Shown here piece after piece: positions 51,101-60,371 of a stretch of DNA of 64,000 nucleotides. Source of the DNA: Bacteroidota bacterium (GTDB lineage: Bacteria; Bacteroidota; Bacteroidia; Bacteroidales; UBA10428). Below the pieces are notes generated by a model. The model was not told the origin of the DNA. It made no database searches and worked only from the letters and a program-made list of their open reading frames with translations. Location of the stretch: positions 24,401 to 88,400 of the forward strand of contig QKEH01000019.1 of NCBI GenBank assembly GCA_003252385.1, in the 5' to 3' direction. The stretch's first letter is position 1. Each line of letters opens with the position of its first letter. The position numbers and the translations under genes are program-made.

Positions 51101-54100
51101 TAATGGTCAGGGAGAGTTGCCAAACCCGGAAGATAGTTGGGCCGGAATTATGCGTGAAATTTCCGGATCTACCGATTTTGAAACCTCCAACATTGAGTTC
51201 CTTGAATTTTGGCTGCTTGATCCTTACCTCGAAGACCCGGAGCATACCGGCGGTGATTTGTATCTTCAATTAGGCGAAGTATCAGAAGATATCCTGAAGG
51301 ACGACCGCAAGTTATACGAAGGCGGACTGCCTGATGACCTGGGCAATGCGGTGGATGTAGACTCTACTGTATGGGGGCGGGTACCCCGGGGATTGGCTTA
51401 TAGCAACAATTTTATGAGTAACGATCAGGATGCCGGATTCGACGGGTTGAAAGACGCGGATGAGCAATCCTTCTTCCGGGATTACCTCAATGCCCTCCCC
51501 GAGAACGCCCGGAACACAATTGGCACAGACCCGTCGGGCGATGATTTTCGTTACTTCCTGGATAGCTACCACGACGACAGGGATCATGGAATTATTGAAC
51601 GTTACCACGACTATAACAATATGGAGGGGAACTCTCCCATCCAAAGCAATTCGGGGCAGGGATATTCGCCACGTAGCAGCAGTACCCCCGATATTGAGGA
51701 CATCAATGAGGACAACACCATGAACGGAGTGGAATCCTATTTTCAGTACCATGTGCGTTTACATCCCGGAGATTTGAACCGGGTGGGTGAGAACTTCATT
51801 GTAGATCGGGTGGTAGCCAATGTCGAAGGTGTGAATACTAAAGCGGTATGGTACCAGTTCCGGATTCCTTTAATGGATTACGACCGGCGGATAGGGTATA
51901 TCGAGGATTTTAAATCGGTGCGTTTTATGCGTTTGTTGGTTTCCGGCTTCGAGAAGCCCGTGGTGTTGCGTTTTGCTTCCCTGGGGCTGGTGCGGAGCGA
52001 TTGGCGGCAGTATAAATTTGATATCAGCGAGTCCGGCCTGGCAGGAACCCAACTGCCCGAAAATACCAACATGGAGGTATCAGCAGTGAACATTGAAGAG
52101 AATTCTCAAAAGGAACCGGTAAATTATGTTCTTCCTCCGGGTATCGACCGGGTAATTGATCCCTCCAATCCGCAGGTGGCCCACCTGAATGAGCAATCGT
52201 TGCTACTAAAGGTGAAGGATTTGGCCGATGGTGATGCCCGTGCGGTATTTAAAAACGAGAGCCGCGATTTACGCCAGTACAAAAAGCTGAAGATGTTCGT
52301 TCATGCCGAAGCCTTACCCAATATGGAAGGTACAATTGCCGATAACGACCTGAGTGCTTTTATACGTATCGGATCCGACTATCAGAACAACTATTACGAG
52401 TACGAGATTCCGCTAACCCTTACCCCACATCATATTGGGGTAGATACCTTTTCCGTACGCGCTGTATGGCCCAGTGCCAACGAAATGCAGCTCGACATGC
52501 AGCGGCTGATTGATGTGAAACAAAACCGAAACCGGATGGTTCGGGAAGATCCTCAAAACTTTTCGGTGCAGAGCATCTATACCGAGCCCGATGGCAAAAA
52601 TACCATCAAGGTGAAGGGAAATCCCAACCTGGGAGATGTTCGCCAGATTATGATCGGGGTGCGCAATCCGGGCGATCAGGCCAGCATGGATCGGCCCAAC
52701 GATGGGTTGCCCAAGTCGGCCGAAATATGGTTTAACGAACTACGGGTGACCGATTTCGATAATAAAGGCGGATGGGCCACCAATGGCCGGGCTCAGTTCC
52801 AATTGGCCGATTTTGGGGTGGTTAGCGTGGCCGGTAGCAAGAGTACTCCGGGTTTTGGCAGTATTGAAGAAAAAGTTGGCGAACGTTCTATGGAAGAAAT
52901 CAATCAGTACGATATTTCATCGAACCTGGAATTAGGGAAGTTTTTCCCCGAGAAAGCCAGTGTAAGTATCCCCTTGTACATGAGTGCCTCCAAAAGCATT
53001 GTGAATCCGGAATATTTCCCGAAGGATCCCGATATAAAATTTGCCGATGTACTGGAACAGGCAGAAACTGAAGCCGAACGCGACAGTCTTAAACGCATCT
53101 CGCAGGATCTGACCTCGCGAGCCAGTATCAACGTAACCAATATGCGGTGGAATAAGAAATTTGAGAAAATTGATTTATTCTCGCCAGCCAATCTTTCTAC
53201 CACTGTTGGCTACACCCAAACCCGATCCCGTAACTATACCACCGATTACAACAACCTCTGGAAGTATAACCTGGCATTGAATTATGCTTATAACAACCGG
53301 CCTAAAAACATTCAGCCCTTACGTAAGTCGAAAGCATTCAAGAAACCGGCCTATCGTATTATCCGCGATTTTAACTTTACCCCTTATCCATCGAGGTTCT
53401 CCGTGGGCAGCGATATACGTCGCTCCTATCAGGAAATAAAAATGCGCAACGTGTTCAACGATGTCGATCTGCTGATTGAACCTACGGTAAACAAGGATTT
53501 TATGTGGGACCGGACCTACGATGTAAAGTGGGAACTGAGCCGTTCCCTGAAGGCCAGCTATTCCGCCACCAATACCTCGCGTATTGGTGAACCCTACGGG
53601 CAGTCCGATTTATTTAAGGATCATAACGAGCAGTGGAAGGACTCGGTTTGGAACAGTATTGCCCAGTGGGGACGGAATATGAATTTTAACCAGGAATACG
53701 ATGTGCAGTACAATGTACCCATCAATAAAATTCCATTCCTGAGCTGGGTTAGCCTTACCCCTTCGTACGGAGGAAGTTTCAACTGGGTACGCGGTCCGGA
53801 ATTGGTTGATCAGGAGCGTAACCTGGGGAATACCCTCAAGAACTCGAATACCATCAAACTGACCAGCAACCTCAACATACAGAGCTTGTACATGAAGTCG
53901 AAGTACCTGAAAAAGCTCGATCAGAAATATTCCGGCTCCGCCAATCAGAACAAAACGAATGAGGAAGGGCGTTATAAGGAAGTGAGTTTTCAGAAACAGA
54001 CTTTCCTGAAGAAAGATCAACCCCGCAGTATCGTTCATAAACTGAAAACGGAAGAGGTTACGGTTACCGTGCTTGACGAAACGGGAAATGAAGTACAAGT

Positions 54101-55703
54101 GGATGTGGCCATTGAGAGTGATAACAAAGTTACCCTTACCTCGCCAGTAGAGTATCGGAGTGTTACGGTTATTGTTAACGGACGTATTCCAAAAGGTGAA
54201 AATCCTATGGTATTTGTATACGAGAATTCCGTGCGTATGCTTACGGGGGTTCGATCCATCAATGCCTCCTGGTCCCGTTCTTCGGGAAGTATCCTTCCCG
54301 GGTATTTGCCCAGTACCAATAATTTTGGTTTCGATCGCATCGCCGGCGATGATGTGGATGCCGGAGCCCTTGAGGAAGGCGATTTTATGTGGGCCCCCGG
54401 AATCGACTTTGTGGCCGGAAGGCAAAATGCCCGTTTCCTCGAAGAAGCACGCGACAGGGGCTGGCTCACTCGCGATCCAACCTTCGGAAAACCATTCGAA
54501 ATGAACCAGCGCGATGAGTTGCGACTCAAGGTAGTGTACGAACCTTTCCGGGGATTGAAAATCGATTTCAGTTCGGAACGTTCCAAATCGAACAATAGCG
54601 AACGGATATTTTTCTACGATCCTGCTTATGCAGGGGGCTACTATATGGAAGATGCCTATTCTTCAGGAAGTTTCTCCATTTCAGTGATCTCAATCAAAAC
54701 GGCATTTGAGAAACCTACCCTGGACAACCGTTGGGAATCGGCCGCTTTTGAACGTTTCAAACAGAACCGATACACTATTTCCCGGCGCAGGTATCGCGAA
54801 AGGATAGAAAATGTAGATGGCTTCAATTACCAGGCGGACTATCGCAACCCCGATGGCTCTGTTAAAGGGTACAGCCTGAATTCACAAGAAGTGCTGGTGC
54901 CCGCTTTTCTGGCCGCCTATACCGGTTCCGATCCCGAGAAGATTACCCTGGAAGACTTTTTCTGGAATATGATGCCCAACTGGCATGTTACCTTCGATGG
55001 CCTTTCCAAACTGAAAGTGGTACAGAAATATTTTAAATCGGTAACCCTCTCGCATTCCTATTCCTCAAAATATTCCATTACCGGCTACGGTACCAATGTA
55101 AGCTACTTCGAAACGATCGATACGGCCATTTTTGGCAATGCCGATAACCTGAGGGGATGGATGCGCGACAATCAGGACGATTACGTATCGCAGTTCCAGT
55201 ACAACTCCGTTTCCATTGTGGAGAATATCCGGCCGTTGATCGGTTTTGACATGGCATGGCACAACAGTTTAATTACCAAATTTGAAATTGCCCGGAAGCG
55301 GAACCTGTTGCTCAGCATCAATAGTAATCAGATTAACGAAACCCGAAATACCGATTATACCGTGGGTGCGGGGTACAAATTTAAGGAAGTGCCAATTTAC
55401 ATTACCGCCGGAGGTGCCCGGAAACAGATAAAAAGCGACCTCAACGTGCGGTTGGATTATACCATCAAAAATAACCTGACCATTATTCGCAGTTTGGGCG
55501 AAACCCTGCTCGCGCAGGAAAGTGAGGTAACCACCGGTAACCGAAGCAGTGTAATCGGGGTAACTGCCGACTATGTGTTCAGCGAAAAATTCAGTGTGCA
55601 ATTCTTCTTCGACCGCGATTTTAACGAACCGGCTGTTCAGGGATCTGGCACGTACACCAATTCGGAAACTCAGTTCGGATTTAGCATGCGGCTGACATTA
55701 TAA
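48168..55703 (+). CDS. sprA: SprA/Sov T9SS outer-membrane translocon protein
   Basis: 2511 aa; FGLP-type repeated motifs (YRPPRALSMDEY, IDKVFGSDLINIKTQGSAALTFGY, FEAAQTEVEMKSWSRWFLAS), ruvA-sprA-gcvH order; TTG start followed by a signal peptide. Confidence 0.95.
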   Translation: MGRIADRFLNRRKGGAVLIGGLLAITAPVCVEAQRSPASDTTATEGLRFPIQEESYHPFAATQAGSPMLLQPPSNVKSEIEYDSQSGRYVLSQKVGQLNYRPPRALSMDEYRRYESKEARTGYWKEKSREDAGAGPSFLKNLRLGNQSIDKVFGSDLINIKTQGSAALTFGYTISRSENPIVPLDNQKNGSFLFKETIMVNVTGSIGDKFELQFNYNTEATFDFENKTKLEYAGKEDEIIKKIEAGDVSFNVPGSLITGSQSLFGIKTEMQFGRLNVTTVASHQRGESSTVMVQGGAQLNDFEIEAVDYDANRHFFLSQFFRDNYNQWLQNLPYIESQLQIQQVEVWITNQQDDFSQARNVVAFMDLAEGFGPGRDYDPDVVQGDEINFSAPESYLRPRLYSEARPSENGANLLYQNLSRNDAIRNANNINQVVEAINANGYRFSEGTDFAKLTNARPLTEREYTVNRELGYISLNSPLRNDQVLAVAFTFTYRGKTYKVGELTSDVAAPATLILKLLKGTLASPKYPSWDLMMKNVYAIGAYQVSPENFVLNVLYKNDNTGVPVNYLSEDSSVVSHEVYRKPLLRVLELDNLDSQNEPNPNGLFDFVEGVTVIARNGRIFFPLLEPFGRDFRRKIVPDGENLYSSSAGRIASKYVFEELYDSTQTRAEQVAEKNKFVLRGQYESSAGSDIQLNAMNISPGSVVVTSGGITLQENQDYTVDYTLGRVKIINPGLMESETPIKISVENNSLFNLQTKTLLGTHLDYRISENFNVGATVMRLTETPYTKKVNMGDEPISNTIWGLNASYRTKSQFLTTMVDKLPLIETKEPSSILLEGEFAQLIPGQAKAIGKNGQAYIDDFEAAQTEVEMKSWSRWFLASAPLGNPDFNLINKKELETGYNRAKLAWYVVDPLFYRPSGLNPGNQGIEDDKSSQYGRRVREKEIFPEKENSVPGENYLSMLDLAYYPQERGPYNYNRALNGQGELPNPEDSWAGIMREISGSTDFETSNIEFLEFWLLDPYLEDPEHTGGDLYLQLGEVSEDILKDDRKLYEGGLPDDLGNAVDVDSTVWGRVPRGLAYSNNFMSNDQDAGFDGLKDADEQSFFRDYLNALPENARNTIGTDPSGDDFRYFLDSYHDDRDHGIIERYHDYNNMEGNSPIQSNSGQGYSPRSSSTPDIEDINEDNTMNGVESYFQYHVRLHPGDLNRVGENFIVDRVVANVEGVNTKAVWYQFRIPLMDYDRRIGYIEDFKSVRFMRLLVSGFEKPVVLRFASLGLVRSDWRQYKFDISESGLAGTQLPENTNMEVSAVNIEENSQKEPVNYVLPPGIDRVIDPSNPQVAHLNEQSLLLKVKDLADGDARAVFKNESRDLRQYKKLKMFVHAEALPNMEGTIADNDLSAFIRIGSDYQNNYYEYEIPLTLTPHHIGVDTFSVRAVWPSANEMQLDMQRLIDVKQNRNRMVREDPQNFSVQSIYTEPDGKNTIKVKGNPNLGDVRQIMIGVRNPGDQASMDRPNDGLPKSAEIWFNELRVTDFDNKGGWATNGRAQFQLADFGVVSVAGSKSTPGFGSIEEKVGERSMEEINQYDISSNLELGKFFPEKASVSIPLYMSASKSIVNPEYFPKDPDIKFADVLEQAETEAERDSLKRISQDLTSRASINVTNMRWNKKFEKIDLFSPANLSTTVGYTQTRSRNYTTDYNNLWKYNLALNYAYNNRPKNIQPLRKSKAFKKPAYRIIRDFNFTPYPSRFSVGSDIRRSYQEIKMRNVFNDVDLLIEPTVNKDFMWDRTYDVKWELSRSLKASYSATNTSRIGEPYGQSDLFKDHNEQWKDSVWNSIAQWGRNMNFNQEYDVQYNVPINKIPFLSWVSLTPSYGGSFNWVRGPELVDQERNLGNTLKNSNTIKLTSNLNIQSLYMKSKYLKKLDQKYSGSANQNKTNEEGRYKEVSFQKQTFLKKDQPRSIVHKLKTEEVTVTVLDETGNEVQVDVAIESDNKVTLTSPVEYRSVTVIVNGRIPKGENPMVFVYENSVRMLTGVRSINASWSRSSGSILPGYLPSTNNFGFDRIAGDDVDAGALEEGDFMWAPGIDFVAGRQNARFLEEARDRGWLTRDPTFGKPFEMNQRDELRLKVVYEPFRGLKIDFSSERSKSNNSERIFFYDPAYAGGYYMEDAYSSGSFSISVISIKTAFEKPTLDNRWESAAFERFKQNRYTISRRRYRERIENVDGFNYQADYRNPDGSVKGYSLNSQEVLVPAFLAAYTGSDPEKITLEDFFWNMMPNWHVTFDGLSKLKVVQKYFKSVTLSHSYSSKYSITGYGTNVSYFETIDTAIFGNADNLRGWMRDNQDDYVSQFQYNSVSIVENIRPLIGFDMAWHNSLITKFEIARKRNLLLSINSNQINETRNTDYTVGAGYKFKEVPIYITAGGARKQIKSDLNVRLDYTIKNNLTIIRSLGETLLAQESEVTTGNRSSVIGVTADYVFSEKFSVQFFFDRDFNEPAVQGSGTYTNSETQFGFSMRLTL

Positions 55704-55827
55704 CGCCAGGAGGGAATCAACCTGTTGAATGACCAGGAAAATGCAGAATAATCTTTGCCGGGTTCACGTGTGAGGATATAATGCGAATTTGTATCTTTAC
55801 TTTTCAATAACCTTTAACAAAAAATAC

Positions 55828-56208
55828 ATGACTTTACCTGAAAATTTGAAGTATACCAAGGATCACGAATGGATCAGGGTGGACGGAGACACCGCTTTGG
55901 TGGGGGTAACCGATTATGCACAGGGAGAACTCGGCGATATCGTATTTATCGAGATTGAAACGCTGGGCGAAGTGTTGACACAGGGCGATATTTTTGGTTC
56001 TATTGAGGCGGTGAAAACCGTTTCCGATTTATATATGCCTGCCGGAGGCGAAGTGATTGAAGTGAATGAAGAACTGGGCGATTCTCCCGAATTGGTAAAT
56101 ACTGATCCTTTTGGAAAGGGTTGGCTGATCAAAATAAAGCTTTCCAACACCGCCGATCTGGATACGCTCCTAAGCGCGTCGCAATACGCTGAATTGATTG
56201 AAGCCTGA
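55828..56208 (+). CDS. gcvH: Glycine cleavage system H protein
   Basis: LPENLKYTKDHEWIRVDGDTALVGVTDYAQGELGDIVFIE, lipoyl site GSIEAVKTVSDLYMP. Confidence 0.97.
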   Translation: MTLPENLKYTKDHEWIRVDGDTALVGVTDYAQGELGDIVFIEIETLGEVLTQGDIFGSIEAVKTVSDLYMPAGGEVIEVNEELGDSPELVNTDPFGKGWLIKIKLSNTADLDTLLSASQYAELIEA

Positions 56209-56233
56209 TAGTACAACCAGGATAATAAAATAG

Positions 56234-56265
56234 AAATCCCGGCCAAAAGCCGGGATTTTATTTTC
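56234..56265. terminator. Bidirectional intrinsic terminator between gcvH and the RHH gene
   Basis: AAATCCCGGC-(CAAAA)-GCCGGGATTTTATTTT. Confidence 0.88.
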
Positions 56266-56270
56266 GTGGC

Positions 56271-56495
56271 TTAGAACAAGCGTGGCTGCCCATCGTTGTC
56301 CCAAAGCGTGGGGTAATTCTCATCAAATTTCCGAAGTATCTCCGTAATGATCGCCTCGCGCATAAACTTGGCGCGGTTGGTAACATGAAATTTTTCGCAG
56401 TACTGATTAATAGCGCTTAATTCGCGTGAATTAAAACGTATGGTGCGGGTGGACTCCCGCTTCATTCCGGGTTCTTTCTGTTTTTTTTGTTTCAT
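56271..56495 (-). CDS. Small ribbon-helix-helix-like protein
   Basis: 74 aa; STRTIRFNSRELSAINQYCEKFHVTNRAKFMREAIITEILRKF resembles the RHH/CopG fold. Confidence 0.6.
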   Translation of the reverse strand: MKQKKQKEPGMKRESTRTIRFNSRELSAINQYCEKFHVTNRAKFMREAIITEILRKFDENYPTLWDNDGQPRLF

Positions 56496-56798
56496 AATGT
56501 GGAGTTCTACAACCGGTATAAATTTACAAATAGTATCCCGTAAGCCGGTTTTAACTTGTTAACAGACAAAGCGTTTTAAAATATCCGACTGGAGCAGGCT
56601 TTGAAAGGCGTCGTTTGTAAGTAGTTGAATGTGTTGTGAATAGTAATTTGAACTACGGCAGCGCCCTTCCGGTAACGGCTTGCAAGGGTATGTTCATAAG
56701 TTTCGGCAGGGGGTTACTTGAGCCAGTATTTACAGCTGGTTGAATAAGTTTTGGGGTTTTTCTTAAATTCGTCACAAATGAAACCTGTATTCAATACC

Positions 56799-59016
56799 AT
56801 GAAGAAGAACCTCCTTTACCTGGCTCTGCTTTCCATAGCGAGTGGCTGTAAGTTGCCCATGAAGGTGGAAACACCGACAAATGCTACCGTGGAGCAGTTG
56901 CTGGCACAAATGACCCTCGAAGAAAAGGCAGGGCAGTTAAACGTATTGCCCTTTGAAGGCGAACTTAGCGAGGAGCAGAAACAATGGGTTCGCGAAGGAA
57001 AAGTAGGAGGTGTGTTGAAATCGAACGGAGTTGCCCGCAACCGCGAAATACAGCGTATTGCCGTTGAGGAAACCCGCCTGGGTATCCCCATTTTGTTTCA
57101 GGAAGATGTGATACACGGCTACAAAACCATTGCCCCGGTACCCCTGGCCGAAGCCGCCAGCTGGGATCTGGACGCCATTCGCAATTCAGCAGCCATTGCC
57201 GCCCGCGAGGCCGCAGCAGCAGGCATTCACCTCACCTATGCGCCCATGGTCGACATTAGCCGCGATCCGCGCTGGGGACGAATACTCGAAGCTGCCGGAG
57301 AAGATCCCTATCTGGGAAGCCTGGTGGCAGCAGCACGGGTTAAAGGTTTTCAGGAATCGAACGATTCACTTAGCAATATTCTGTCGTGTGTAAAACATTA
57401 TGTTGGCTATGGTGCCGCTTTGGCCGGTCGCGATTACAACATACAGGATTTCTCCGAACGCGAACTGCGCGAACTGTACCTGCCCCCCTTCCAGGCAGCT
57501 GTTGATGCCGGGGTAGCCAGTGTGATGTGCGCTTACACTGCCTACAACGGGGTACCTCTTTGTGCCAATCGCAACCTTTTGCACGATGTACTGCGGCAGG
57601 AAATGGGCTTTGGGGGATTGATTATGACCGACTGGAGTACCATTACCAACCTCATTGGTACCGGCATTGCAGCCAACGATACCGCTGCGGTAAAAATGAC
57701 CCTCGATGCGGGAATCGATATGGATATGGCCTCCGGTAAATACGCAGAACTGCTGCCCGTGATGGTAGAAAAAGGTTGGGTTACTATGGAACAGGTCGAC
57801 CATGCGGTGCGCCAGGTGTTGATGTTAAAAGATAAGGTAGGGCTGCTCAACGATCCGTATGCCTACTTCGATGAGGAACGCGAGGCCAAAGAGCTGTTCT
57901 CAGAAAGAAATTACACCGAAACCAAAGAGCTGGCCATGAAAAGTATGGTGCTGCTTAAGAACAAGGACGATGTTCTGCCCTTGCGTAGCAATACAAAGCG
58001 TATTGCCGTAATAGGGCCCTTTGCCAAAGCCGTGCGCGACCTGAATGGCTGGTGGGCCTGCATGGGACAGGACGATCAGATTACAACCATTTACGAGGGT
58101 CTGAAGCAAAAACTGGGTGAACAAGCCAGCTTGTTGTATGCCAAGGGCTGCGATATCCATCGTTTCGAAATGGCCGGAACCGATAAAATTCCCCAGGCCG
58201 TGCCGTGCTGGCAGCCCGGGCAGCCGATGTGGTGGTACTGGTGCTGGGCGAGGAGTACTGGATGAGCGGCGAGGGGGGCGGTACCGCCTCCATACGTTTA
58301 CCGGGTGCCCAACAGCAATTGCTCGATGCCTTGGCAAAAACCGGCAAGCCCATTGTTACCCTGGTGCTTACCGGAAAACCCTATGTACTTACCGATGTGG
58401 CGGCCAAATCGGATGCCCTCCTGCAAATATGGATGCCGCCACCGGCCATGCCGTGGCAGATATTCTCGTGGGAGACTTTAATCCCTGTGGCAAGCTGCCC
58501 GTAACTTTTCCATACCACGAGGGGCAGGTTCCCATATTCTACAACTACAAACGAACCAGCCACAGTTGGGATGCCGGACCCAACGACAACCGCTACTCCA
58601 CCACCCATCGCGATGTGCAGAGCGAACCCCTGTACCCCTTTGGATATGGATTGAGTTACACCACGTTTGAGTATTCGGCGATTGGCCTGTCCGACAGTGT
58701 CCTGTCGAAGGAGGGGGCGATTACCGCCCGCATTTCCGTAACGAATACCGGGAAGGTAGCCGGGCGCGAAATTGTACAGCTTTACCTTCGCGATGAGGTG
58801 TGCTCGGTAACGCGTCCCTTCAAGGAGTTGAAAGATTTTGCCCTGCTCGATCTCGAACCCGGTGAAACCCGGGAAGTACGCTTTGAAATTACCCCGGAGA
58901 AGCTGAAATTTATCGACCGGAATTTCCGGTATGCTATGGAGCCGGGCAGCTTTAGGGTGTTTATTGGCGGTAGTTCTGCCAATGCCCGGGAGGCGAGTTT
59001 TACGTTAACTGAATAG
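56799..59016 (+). pseudogene. GH3 beta-glucosidase (BglX-like) interrupted by two frameshifts
   Basis: Frame of 56751..58265 (AAREAAAAGIHLTYAPMVDISRDPRWGRILEAAGEDPYLG; GLIMTDWSTI), then 58205..58504 (LAARAADVVVLVLGEEYWMSGEGGGTASIRLPGAQQQLL), then 58117..59016 (ATGHAVADILVGDFNPCGKLPVTFPYHEGQVP...PLYPFGYGLSYTTFEYS). The three pieces are successive parts of one GH3 protein. Confidence 0.85.
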
Positions 59017-59106
59017 CATCCGGCTGCCTGCATGAAAATGCATCTCGGCGGAATTGCACCAATTGTATGCGTTTAGCAGCTTTCAGAACGAAGCATTCCG
59101 GTTGCT

Positions 59107-59442
59107 TCATTTAAGTTCCTTGACACATCCCTGTGCCAGCAAATAATCCGAAATATTGATTTCCCCGCACTCCACCTCGGCAATGTAGCGGGCATACATG
59201 TCGATTTTGTTCTTAGCCGTGTGCACCGTTACTACCGATCCTTTGGGGAAAGCCTTACTACCGGTTGCGCGGGCGTGTTTGGCCTTGCGCACCTGGAAGG
59301 GTATTTTGCTGTTTAGCTCGGGGGCATTAATGCGGGCCAGGCGTATGCGCTCCTGGCGGAATACATGGAATCCCAGATCGATATCCAGCACCAGGGTGTC
59401 GCCATCGACCCATCGGACAATTTTTGCAGTGTAGGTGTACAT
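59107..59442 (-). CDS. Thermonuclease (SNase-like) family protein
   Basis: AKIVRWVDGDTLVLDIDLGFHVFRQERIRLARINAPELNS...VVTVHTAKNKIDMYARYIAEV. Confidence 0.88.
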   Translation of the reverse strand: MYTYTAKIVRWVDGDTLVLDIDLGFHVFRQERIRLARINAPELNSKIPFQVRKAKHARATGSKAFPKGSVVTVHTAKNKIDMYARYIAEVECGEINISDYLLAQGCVKELK

Positions 59443-59721
59443 AGTACAAAAGTATATTCTAAAATGTAAGCAATAGCGCTAAAAGGCCTGAAAATAAAAG
59501 ACAGTCAAGGTATAGTTGCTAAAACTATGAAAATAGGCCATATAGCGCAATACTAATTACAAAAAGAAATACAAAAATGTAAATTGCCTTTTTTTGTGAA
59601 GTGCAACATTTTTTCGCAATACTGTTATGCCATTCTGAAACCCGGCTTGAATAGTCAGCAACAGACTGTGATTTTATGGATAGGAAAGTTTAACTTTATT
59701 AGCATTGGAAATTCCGGAACT

Positions 59722-60258
59722 ATGAAATGGCGGGTTGCCTGGGTATTGTTAAGTCTCGCAGGCACATGGGCTGAGCTCCATGCGGAGGGTGCCATGACCC
59801 GTGTTCACGAAAAAACCTTCAACGTTGCTTTTGGTGGCCAGGTGGGCATCGAAAATGGCACCATGCTACGGTTGGAATACGAAGACAACCGGCTCGGAAA
59901 GTTCATGGCTTCCGGCCTTGCCGGGGCGTACCTGCAGCGCGGCAACTACCTTTTTATGGACGGTGCGTTAGGCTACGGCTACCCGCTAAAACACAGCCCC
60001 CAATATGCTTTGTACCTGAACAGCCATGTTACCTGGATGCACCGGCTCCCTTACCTCGATGAAGGACCTATTCGAAAAGGGCCTTCCTTACTTTTAGAAG
60101 GAGAGTGGCGCTATTCCTGGAGGCATATTTCCGTGCATGCGCTTTTTGGGAACCGTTTGCAGTATTCGACCGGGAGCCGTATGGAGCATCCTGTGGATTA
60201 TTCCTGGTTTTTACGAGTGGGTGTGGTATTTCGCATGGGGGAGACGGGCATGCCTTAG
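59722..60258 (+). CDS. Hypothetical secreted, probable outer-membrane beta-barrel protein
   Basis: MKWRVAWVLLSLAGTWAELHAEG signal peptide; alternating beta-strand pattern (FNVAFGGQVGIENGTMLRLEYED...FLRVGVVFRM). Confidence 0.55.
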   Translation: MKWRVAWVLLSLAGTWAELHAEGAMTRVHEKTFNVAFGGQVGIENGTMLRLEYEDNRLGKFMASGLAGAYLQRGNYLFMDGALGYGYPLKHSPQYALYLNSHVTWMHRLPYLDEGPIRKGPSLLLEGEWRYSWRHISVHALFGNRLQYSTGSRMEHPVDYSWFLRVGVVFRMGETGMP

Positions 60259-60371
60259 TACTTAGCAACCATTAAGAATGTTAAATGTAATTTCTGGCAG
60301 GTAGACAAGCTGGGTATTCCCAAAGTATTTTATTTTTACGCCAACAAATACCCCATGCACCATTACCAACC

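Noticed and set aside
53610-54425. 271-aa antisense ORF within sprA (also 50688..51269, 54035..54595)
   Set aside because: Opposite the long, well-supported sprA frame; low-complexity, mirror-codon composition, no recognisable domain.
58205-58504. Separate 99-aa ORF and overlapping 58117..59016 ORF as independent genes
   Set aside because: They are consecutive parts of one GH3 protein displaced by frameshifts; the first ~80 aa of 58117..59016 are out-of-frame translation.
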